A stretch of 32,236 nucleotides of DNA. It comes from Oscillatoriales cyanobacterium PMM_0008 (lineage in GTDB: Bacteria > Cyanobacteriota > Cyanobacteriia > Cyanobacteriales > Aerosakkonemataceae). Below, one piece after another: positions 25,777 through 32,236 of the stretch. The position numbers were made by a program, and so were the translations under genes. The stretch is from NCBI GenBank assembly GCA_949128025.1, contig CASBRD010000041.1, forward strand, positions 1-32,236, in the 5' to 3' direction. Position 1 is the stretch's first letter. Every line of letters starts with the position of its first letter. The notes under the pieces are model-generated. The model did not search any database. It was not told the DNA's origin and worked only from the letters and a program-made list of their open reading frames with translations.

Positions 25777-26702
25777 TCATGGGCATCTTGTAACTGTAAT
25801 CTCATCTGATTCAAGTCATTGCGTTTATCGTCATATGCTTCATCAGGTACAACTCTGACGCTAGTCTCACTATCTCTGTTCGTTTCTTCTAGAACGAGTA
25901 GGGCAACACCAGCACCCCCAATAATGACTGCCCATGCCCATGCTTTCGCAAGATCTATTGCTACGGGTGCTAGGTGACTTAGCACAGTGTAGCCACGCAC
26001 CACAAGTTGGTCGAATAGGTTAAGAATGCTGAAGGTTTCCGAAATGGTAGAGAGTCCGCTAGGATCAACTCCATTAACTGGATTGTCATTGGTGTAGATA
26101 TATTTGTGAAGTGTTAAAGGTTCAGAAATACTCCCCGCGTAACTATCCCTCCTAGTAAACCTCCCAGTATCACTATCATAATACCTAGCCCGCAAATAAT
26201 AATCACCCAACCCCCTATCGAACTGCTCCCCAGCAAACAAATAATTATTCTCAACATTATTAGTAGACCCAATTAAATTCCCAAAAGCATCATAACTATA
26301 CCTATCAACCACCACCCCACCAGCATCAGTCAACCCCCGCGTACTACCCAAACCATCCACCAAATAGAACGACTTCTCACTTCCCCTTTGCTGAGAAATC
26401 AAATCAATACCATAAACATAGCTAGCAGTCAACCCATTATTAACCCTCTCCTCCAAAACCTGAGCATAAGGAAGATTCTTATCCACCAAATACTCAGTCT
26501 TCACCCCATTAACAGTAGAACTCACCCTAATCCCATCACTATCATACTGATAAGAAATCACCTCGCCATTCGCCTTCCTGACCCCAACCAGACGATTTTC
26601 CTTATCCCAAGTCTAACCTACCTCCTCCACCCCATTCTTAATCTGAGACAGCAGATTCCCATTATCGTCATAGGGGTAAAGTCGAGCAAACTGGGGGACG
26701 AT
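25773..26702 (-). pseudogene. Rhs module D: degenerate orphan Rhs core fragment with truncated C-terminus
   Basis: The open Rhs frame can be followed from about 26702, first with VPQFARLYPYDDNGN, then the core with YD repeats up to DPSG near 26055. There is no start codon, and a TAG at 26615-26613 interrupts the frame where module B has TAT (EEVG-stop-TWDKEN). After the core, about 92 residues of unique sequence follow, with one hydrophobic helix (AWAWAVIIGGAGVALLVL) and a charged tail ending DAHE, stopping exactly at dispersed repeat copy 3. No immunity candidate follows. The core DNA is nearly identical to module B. It is probably a non-functional cassette remnant. Confidence 0.8.
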
Positions 26703-26746
26703 GTTTTACGCTGATGCTAACGCATTGTACAAGAGGGGCGAGCGCA

Positions 26747-27520
26747 CTAAATACTTGTTTTCTTTAGCATTAACTCAACTTCTTCAACAGAAGGAATATC
26801 ATCACATTCATAATAGCGAAAGTCTTCCCAATGTTCTCCCAGTTCTCCTGTATCAAGAGCATTATAGTTTAAGCCCAAAACCCAACCCGGACAAATTCCC
26901 AAAGCCCTTGCTAATGCCTCATGCCGAATCACTGGTGAAGGGTAACTTTCTACCTTCAGTAAAGCTGAATAACGAGATAAATCATTTGGAATTTCATCAC
27001 TGTTTCCATCAGGTTTACGGAGAATAATTTCTACTTGCTCAATTGCCGTTTTTCTTCCAAAAGTAGTACATAACTTCCTTGGCTCTCCACCTTTGATTTG
27101 GCACTTAAGAGGAAATTCATCAAAGACTTTTCCAGGTTGCCAATCATCATCTCCACAGGTTGTATACTCATCTAGCATTTCGCCATTTTGACAGAGATGA
27201 TACCAAAAAATACTGCCGTCATAAACATCGACTGCTAGAGCAGAACAGGAAAATTTTTCTGATAAGTGAACGGCTAAACAAACTAGAGCAAAATACGGCC
27301 CATAACGATATTGATTGATGATAGTTCTTGCTCTTGGCTCTAGCTTGACTAACTTTGCAACGTCTTCCCTATTCGGGCCACCTGCTGCTTTGTCGTATAC
27401 AATTGTGAATTCATTGATAGTTGGGGATACATAGGCATCTCGACCAACCTCAGATAGGTAGTTAATCAATTCTTTTTCATGTACTCCATGCAAAGTGATA
27501 TTTCCATATTGAATTCCCAT
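26747..27520 (-). CDS. Candidate immunity protein for Rhs module C
   Basis: 257 residues. The N-terminal half (MGIQYGNITLHGVHEKELINYL.., GRDAYVSPTINEFTIVYD.., CSALAVDVYDGSIFWYHLCQNGEMLDEYTTCGDDD) matches a pattern of small bacterial proteins I have seen annotated only as hypothetical. The C-terminal half (after about residue 150) is acidic and includes RHEALARALGICPGWVLGLNY. It lies on the same strand, about 105 bp after the end of the module C Rhs fragment, the place where immunity genes sit. Cytoplasmic: no signal or membrane segment. An immunity role is inferred from position. Confidence 0.6.
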   Translation of the reverse strand: MGIQYGNITLHGVHEKELINYLSEVGRDAYVSPTINEFTIVYDKAAGGPNREDVAKLVKLEPRARTIINQYRYGPYFALVCLAVHLSEKFSCSALAVDVYDGSIFWYHLCQNGEMLDEYTTCGDDDWQPGKVFDEFPLKCQIKGGEPRKLCTTFGRKTAIEQVEIILRKPDGNSDEIPNDLSRYSALLKVESYPSPVIRHEALARALGICPGWVLGLNYNALDTGELGEHWEDFRYYECDDIPSVEEVELMLKKTSI

Positions 27521-27625
27521 AATTTATGTGTATCTCCGTTGACTCGTGTTGAAGCTTTGCTACCCCCAGTTCAGATCGTCTCCTGCCGATCTTATTCGGG
27601 AAGACTGCTAAACGAACCTGCTATA

Positions 27626-28690
27626 TTAGGCTAGTCCAAGCGTCCTTTGCGCTCGCCCTGACGCATCTATCATTTGATATGTTAACCATGCTGTTAAGCT
27701 TAAGATTGTCGTTACTCCTAAAGCAGCCGCCCAAAGGTCTAAACGAGGGTCGTTAATTCGGTACACAATTATTCCAGGCTCAAGGTTCCAAACAACAGCA
27801 AACTTTCCATGTGTAATATTATTCACACTGTCTGGATAAACAACATTCATTCCCAAATTTTCCCTAACCCAGGCTAGAGGAATTATGGAAGGAGGAGTGT
27901 AATTTGTACCCAGATGCCAGTCAGCGAGTCCTAAACTGTGAAGTCCACTTACTGCACTTGTCAACTCTCTTCTTCCACTATCAATCTGAGCCTGTCTATC
28001 GGCAGGCTTAATTTCATAAAGTTCATGACTGGTAAAATCTACAAGATCTGGATACAATCGATTATTTAATCCCCTTATTCCCGGATGATTGGTATTACCC
28101 ATTGCTGTTCGGACTATTCTCCGAAATGTTGGTCTATTTCCGTTGGTAAAAGGTGTACGAGGATCGTAGGCACGCGCCCTACTAAACATCTCGTTGTTCA
28201 TAGGATTATTAGTTTCTGTTATTCCCACTTGCCTGATAAAATGTAGTCCAACTTTTGAGTGTACTATGTCTCCATCTGTTTGTGGAGTTTTTCCACTTGG
28301 GTCAACAAGGGTAACTGGATTGTCGTTAGCGTAAAGATACTTATGTAGCGTAACAGGCTCTTCTAACCTTCCCTCAAAACTATCCCTCTTAGTAAACCGC
28401 CCAATACTTTCGTCATAATACCTAGCCCTCAAATAATAATCACCCAACCCCCGATCGAACTGTTCCCCAGCAAACAAATAATTATTCTCAGTACTCCCCG
28501 CCGACCCAATTAAATTCCCAAACGCATCATAACTATACCGATCGGTCACCACCCCACTAGCATTAGTCAACCCCCGCGTACTACCCAATCCATCCACCAA
28601 ATAGAACGACTTCTCACTCCCCCTCTGCTGAGAAATCAAATCATTACCATAAACATAACTAGCAACCGAACTATCATTAGTCCGCGTCTC
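27626..28690 (-). CDS. Rhs module C: orphan Rhs core fragment with PD-(D/E)XK-like C-terminal toxin candidate
   Basis: The frame opens after a stop at 28693-28691 and has no convincing start (first candidates are TTG inside the core). It encodes SVASYVYGNDLISQQRG, the Rhs core (YLVDGLGSTRGLTNASG, FAGEQFDRGLGDYYLRARYYD) to the junction VDPSG near 28292, then 221 unique residues. In these, RLYPDLVDFTSHELYEIKP resembles a PD-(D/E)XK nuclease core (PD..E.K), and a late hydrophobic stretch (LWAAALGVTTILSLTAWLTY) follows. Related cassettes act after fusion to a full Rhs gene. Nuclease activity is inference; the cassette structure is seen directly. Confidence 0.7.
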   Translation of the reverse strand, partial: ETRTNDSSVASYVYGNDLISQQRGSEKSFYLVDGLGSTRGLTNASGVVTDRYSYDAFGNLIGSAGSTENNYLFAGEQFDRGLGDYYLRARYYDESIGRFTKRDSFEGRLEEPVTLHKYLYANDNPVTLVDPSGKTPQTDGDIVHSKVGLHFIRQVGITETNNPMNNEMFSRARAYDPRTPFTNGNRPTFRRIVRTAMGNTNHPGIRGLNNRLYPDLVDFTSHELYEIKPADRQAQIDSGRRELTSAVSGLHSLGLADWHLGTNYTPPSIIPLAWVRENLGMNVVYPDSVNNITHGKFAVVWNLEPGIIVYRINDPRLDLWAAALGVTTILSLTAWLTYQMIDASGRAQRTLGLA

Positions 28691-28747
28691 CTAATTTATA
28701 GCTATGATGGGGATATGTGCTCCCTGAAGAGTTAGGATATAAATTAA

Positions 28748-29359
28748 ATGGCTCATTTCACAACTTTAGTTCTTTTACCTCCAGACACAACTGATGTTGA
28801 AAAAAAAGTAATAGATCTGCTCATTCCTTACTACTCTGAACTAAAAGTGGAACCATATAAAGAGTATTTAAATCGAGCGGAAGTTGAAAAAGAAGTGGAA
28901 TATCTGTCCACTCTTTCAAGAGAAAACCTGGAAGAATTAGCAGCAGACTATGAAGTTTCAAGTGATGACCTGGAAAGTTTAGCCAAGCTCAACTTAGATT
29001 GGGACGACAACGAAGTAGCAGGTATTGACAAACATGGTTCCTACCGAATGACAACTATTAATTCTCAAGGAAAATGGGATTGTTACACCTTTATTGAAGC
29101 AGAAACCAGTGAATCGGGAACACTTATTCACTATCCGTGTCGTGTGACAGATCTGCCTGATATAGTTCCTTATGCTTTTGTAACCCCTGATGGTCAGTGG
29201 CATGACGCGGATGCAGAACTAGGTGTACAGGTTTTCGAGAAAATTCACTTGCAACGTGATGTCCACATTAGTGAAGAAGCAAACTGGATTCTGAAAGTTC
29301 AGGAAATTATTGCTCGGTATCCAGATCATCTTGCTGTTGTTTTAAATTGTCATATATAG
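28748..29359 (+). CDS. Unknown acidic protein inserted in opposite orientation within the Rhs array
   Basis: 203 residues from ATG 28748; an AGG lies about 12 bases upstream, weak as a ribosome site. It starts MAHFTTLVLLPPDTTDVEKK, then VEPYKEYLNRAEVEKEVEYL, SYRMTTINSQGKWDCYTF, YAFVTPDGQWHDADAELGV. This order resembles a phage/plasmid-associated family with MxHFTVLV starts and a PKSKWDWY segment, of unknown function. No membrane segment or signal is seen. It sits between modules B and C, facing against them; it could be an immunity or accessory gene that was inverted or inserted. No partner is evident. Confidence 0.65.
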   Translation: MAHFTTLVLLPPDTTDVEKKVIDLLIPYYSELKVEPYKEYLNRAEVEKEVEYLSTLSRENLEELAADYEVSSDDLESLAKLNLDWDDNEVAGIDKHGSYRMTTINSQGKWDCYTFIEAETSESGTLIHYPCRVTDLPDIVPYAFVTPDGQWHDADAELGVQVFEKIHLQRDVHISEEANWILKVQEIIARYPDHLAVVLNCHI

Positions 29360-29439
29360 TAAGGCAAGGAAGGATAGAATTGATGTAAATAGCAGGCATC
29401 GCTAAATACAAAGATGAAAATCATGGGACTTAATTCACA

Positions 29440-29817
29440 CTATGCCCAACCATATCTTGCTGTAACAGCCGCTGTCGCCAAAGCTGTAGCTAAAAGAATA
29501 GTAGTTTGCTGTATATAGTCCTGATTTATAGCTACAGGTGAAAACTGAAATGTTGGAGAAGGTATTGGGTCAGGGTCTGCACCCTCCCTCCACCTTGTGA
29601 GTTGGCTTCTACGCTTACTGGCTCCTAAAACGGCAAGAGCAATGATTGCTTCATAAAGATGCGTTCTCTTGGTATAGAAAAGCACGCCGCCATCATTGAA
29701 ATAAATGAAAGGTGTACCATCCACAATTTTCAAACTTCCGATATCTGGTATCGCTTTCCAAGTAGTATTCGGCTGCTGTCCCAAATATAGATAGCTCTTG
29801 AGGATCTTCAGATGCAA
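29440..29817 (-). pseudogene. Rhs module B C-terminal sequence in a shifted frame
   Basis: This 125-residue open frame overlaps the 3' end of the module B core frame. Its first possible start is a TTG within the core junction. It reads DIGSLKIVDGTPFIYFNDGG, FYTKRTHLYEAIIALAVLG, WREGADPDPIPSP, and ends in a hydrophobic stretch (TTILLATALATAAVTARYGWA), which looks more protein-like than the short tail in the core frame. I infer that a one-base indel near 29700-29815 separated the C-terminal domain from the core. Alternatively it is a chance frame. Confidence 0.45.
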
Positions 29818-31096
29818 ATCCTTTTGGATCTATATAGTTAACTGGATTAGCATTGCCATAAAGATACTTATGCTGCGTAACTGGCTCACCGAGCCTTCCC
29901 TCATAACTATCCCTCCTAGTAAACCGCCCCGTATCCGTATCATAATACCTCGCCCTCAAATAATAATCACCCAACCCCCTATCAAACTGTTCCCCAGCAA
30001 ACAAATAATTATTATCCGTCCCCCCAGAAACCCCAATTAAATTCCCAAACGCATCATAACTATACCTATCGGTCACCACCCCACCAGCATCAGTCAACCC
30101 CCGCGTACTACCCAAACCATCCACCAAATAAAACGACTTCTCACTCCCCCGTTGTTGAGAAATCAAATCATTACCATAAACATAACTAGCAGTCAACCCA
30201 TTATTAACCCGTTCCTCCAAAACCTGAGCATAAGGAAGATTCTTATCCACCAAATACTCAGTCTTCACCCCATTAACAGTAGAACTCACCCTAATCCCAT
30301 CACTATCATACCGATAAGAAATCACCTCACCATTCGCCTTCCTTACCCCAATCAGACGATTTTCCTTATCCCAAGTATAACCTACCTCCTCCACCCCATT
30401 CTTAATCCGAGACAGCAAATTCCCATTCTTATCATAACGATACTCGATCGTGTGAACAACTACATTATTCTTCTTCAACTCCTCCCGCAACAAACGGTCA
30501 TTGTTATCATAAAAATAAGTAGTAATCCCCTCAACCGAATCATTCTTACTCAGGCGATTCCCTACTTTATCATAGCCATACTCAATCATCCGATTCCCAG
30601 CAGAAGTATCAGTAATCGTCTCCTTTGTCAACCGATACAAACCATCATACTCATACTCAACCTTCCTTCCACCCTGTTCCTGAACAACCCGGCGATGACC
30701 CACCAAATCCAAGGAATAATCAAAACTAAAAATTACCACCCCATCTTTGGTATCCTTCACCAACTTCAACCGATTCAACTCATCATAATCCCGACTTTCC
30801 ACCACCCCATTAGGCAATTCAGTTCTTACCAAATTTCCCACAACATCATAGAAATAACTCGTAATTCCTTCAGAACTCGTTACCGTTTTCAACCGATTTT
30901 GTTCATCATAACTATAAGAAACACTCCCACTCGGACTCCTCACAGATGTGCGATTACCCGCCACATCATACCCGTACTCAATCGTATTACCACTTGCTAA
31001 ATAAACCCCATTCGGGTCAGTCCGAGAAATCAACCTGTGACGTTCATCGTATTTAAAAGTAGTAGTTCCGCAAGCATTGTACTCGTAGTTAGTTAC
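29693..31096 (-). pseudogene. Rhs module B: orphan Rhs repeat/core fragment
   Basis: It begins about 20 bp after the stop of immunity A, reading VTNYEYNACGTTTFKYDERH with no start codon. About ten YD/Rhs repeats (YxYDxxGNRxxx and LxRIKNGVEEVGYTWDKENR types) follow, then the core YLVDGLGSTRGLTDAGGVVT and the junction YIDPKG near 29819. In this frame only about 42 further residues follow before a stop; a longer C-terminal sequence continues in another frame. It is the longest Rhs piece in the window and serves as reference for the degenerate module D. Without a start it should be silent unless recombined. Confidence 0.75.
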
Positions 31097-31115
31097 CGTA
31101 CAAAGCAGAAGACAT

Positions 31116-31382
31116 TCATTGAAAAGGAGCAGCGATTTGTCTTAACTGTTCTTCCCATACCCAATTTTTCGGTTTAGACTTTGGTTCAAACCATTTAGCT
31201 CCTTGGTTCAGCCATCTCTCGCGAGACTTCTTTATTGCTTGGATCGTAGCGTCATGATATCCAAATTCAGTACCACAACAATCACAAATATTAAATGATG
31301 GTGTATATCCGTTTTCTCCCCACGGAAGATCATCCTGTTGGAGTCCACAAACGCGACATATGTAAAGTTCTTTACTGAGCAT
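31116..31382 (-). CDS. Candidate immunity protein for Rhs module A (zinc-ribbon type)
   Basis: 88 residues from ATG 31382, which lies inside the last codons of the Rhs gene (11-base overlap), a typical arrangement for a translationally coupled toxin/immunity pair. Two Cys pairs, CRVC (residues 9-12) and CDCC (33-36), suggest a zinc ribbon; the rest has WGENGYTPSFNI, GTEFGYHD, and GAKWFEPKSKPKNW. Proteins of this kind are frequent downstream of polymorphic toxins; I assign immunity by family pattern and position. A longer frame upstream (to 31472) overlaps the toxin and is not used. Confidence 0.75.
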   Translation of the reverse strand: MLSKELYICRVCGLQQDDLPWGENGYTPSFNICDCCGTEFGYHDATIQAIKKSRERWLNQGAKWFEPKSKPKNWVWEEQLRQIAAPFQ

Positions 31383-32236
31383 TGAAATAATCAAGGTTTG
31401 TAGGGTAGCCGTGAATTGATGGATCTGGCTTATACACCGTTCTGGGAGTGCCACTGCTAGTAGCGACACCAAACAAGTCCGAAGCTGGATCGTAGATTAC
31501 GATATCACCATTCGGTCGAGTTTTCACAAGTGCAGTGCTGGGAGGATTTTTGACAAAATCATCAGCAAAATCGACAAATTTTTTGGCGTTGGGTATGTTG
31601 GGAAAGTCAGCACTATGTTTTTTCCAATGCTTATATGCGTTTTGAACAGCCGTGATTTTACCCGATGACCAAATTGCTCCTACTAAAAAAGGAGTAACTT
31701 GCACGAAAGTTGAGGCGGCATTTGCAACATCAAAAATATCTGCTATCCCTTGAAACTGAGGTACAGAATGAAGGAAATCTGAGAGGAAGTTGACGTACAT
31801 TTCCGTCAACGTTTCTCGAATTGAGTTGGCAGCTGAAACTTCAGTTATCGTAAATAGCCCAGTCGGATCAATAAAATTCGCTGGATTGTTATTGGCGTAG
31901 AAATACTTGTGTAAAGTTATAGGCTCAAGAATCTTGCCCTCATAACTATCCCTGCTAGTAAACCGCCCCGTTTGTTGGTCATAATACCTCGATCGCAAAT
32001 AATAATCACCCAACCCTCTATCAAACTGTTCCCCAGCAAACAAATAATTATTCTCAGTACTCCCCGCCGACCCAATTAAATTCCCAAACGCATCATAACT
32101 ATACCTATCAGTCACCACCCCACTACCATTCGTCAACCCCCGCGTACTACCCAAACCATCCACCAAATAAAACGACTTCTCACCCCCCCTCTGCATCAAA
32201 ATCAAATCATTACCATAAACATAACCAGCAGTCAAC
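31372..32236 (-). CDS. Rhs module A: C-terminal part of an Rhs/YD-repeat protein with RNase-like toxin domain (5' end outside window)
   Basis: The frame is open to the right edge, so the gene starts beyond the window. The visible part holds the Rhs core (YVYGNDLILMQRG, YLVDGLGSTRGLTNGSG, LFAGEQFDRGLGDYYLRSRYYD) to the junction FIDPTG near 31858, followed by about 160 unique residues. Its end, YKHWKKHSADFP, KTRPNGDIVIYDPASDLFGV, RTVYKPDPSIHGY and NLDYFNAQ, resembles BECR-fold/CdiA-type RNase C-termini (YDP..FGV..RT..KPD pattern); this assignment is tentative. The Rhs shell encloses and releases the toxin between competing cells. An immunity gene overlaps its stop. Confidence 0.8.
   Translation of the reverse strand, partial: LTAGYVYGNDLILMQRGGEKSFYLVDGLGSTRGLTNGSGVVTDRYSYDAFGNLIGSAGSTENNYLFAGEQFDRGLGDYYLRSRYYDQQTGRFTSRDSYEGKILEPITLHKYFYANNNPANFIDPTGLFTITEVSAANSIRETLTEMYVNFLSDFLHSVPQFQGIADIFDVANAASTFVQVTPFLVGAIWSSGKITAVQNAYKHWKKHSADFPNIPNAKKFVDFADDFVKNPPSTALVKTRPNGDIVIYDPASDLFGVATSSGTPRTVYKPDPSIHGYPTNLDYFNAQ

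Noticed and set aside
30152-31000. 282-codon plus-strand open frame (Ile/Pro/Asn/His-rich) opposite Rhs module B
   Set aside because: It is the complement of the G/T-rich Rhs core; similar false frames appear opposite the other cores (26388-26714, 29798-30040). The composition is not protein-like.

Overview
The window is chromosomal DNA from a filamentous, non-marine-type cyanobacterium, probably an Oscillatoriales relative (Microcoleus/Oscillatoria/Kamptonema-like; the genus is inference). Evidence: two short photosystem II genes (psbY 3914-4033, psbI 12806-12922), abundant HIP1-type GCGATCGC octamers, several cyanobacteria-restricted families (TIGR02652-like, DUF3769), short tandem heptanucleotide repeats between and inside genes, and hairpin-type dispersed repeats. 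No rRNA, tRNA, CRISPR array or transposase gene was seen.

Left and centre (1-25.6 kb) is an ordinary housekeeping backbone of mostly single-gene units on both strands. It holds the start of an M16 zinc protease, a DUF4231-type membrane protein, a VOC protein, a TIGR02652-like protein, a gamma carbonic anhydrase-like protein, psbY, a 1033-residue membrane protein built from 98-residue modules, a DUF29-like protein, folC, a DUF3769/LptD-like outer-membrane protein, psbI, a NADAR protein, a fatty-acid-hydroxylase-like protein, rsmE, two TPR proteins, ferredoxin-sulfite reductase with an unusual C-terminal ribbon-helix-helix-like tail, a pentapeptide-repeat protein, ilvD, and a membrane protein with nine exact 11-residue amphipathic repeats.

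Right (25.7-32.2 kb, minus strand) is a polymorphic-toxin region. It contains four successive Rhs-core fragments, each followed by a different C-terminal sequence. Reading in the direction of transcription (right to left): module A enters from beyond the window and ends in an RNase-like C-terminus overlapping a zinc-ribbon immunity candidate. Module B has a C-terminus that looks frameshifted. An inverted plus-strand gene follows. Module C ends in a PD-(D/E)XK-like C-terminus with a downstream immunity candidate. Module D is degenerate, with an in-frame stop, and ends at a dispersed repeat. B, C and D have no proper starts and look like orphan toxin/immunity cassettes that could be recombined onto the main Rhs gene through the nearly identical core DNA.

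Three themes recur. (1) Heptanucleotide tandem repeats lie upstream of ilvD and of the TPR gene and occur inside the M16, rsmE and DUF3769 reading frames. (2) A roughly 125-bp dispersed repeat occurs three times, each time tight against gene ends. (3) Proteins with strictly periodic helical repeats (98 and 11 residues) are attached to membrane segments.
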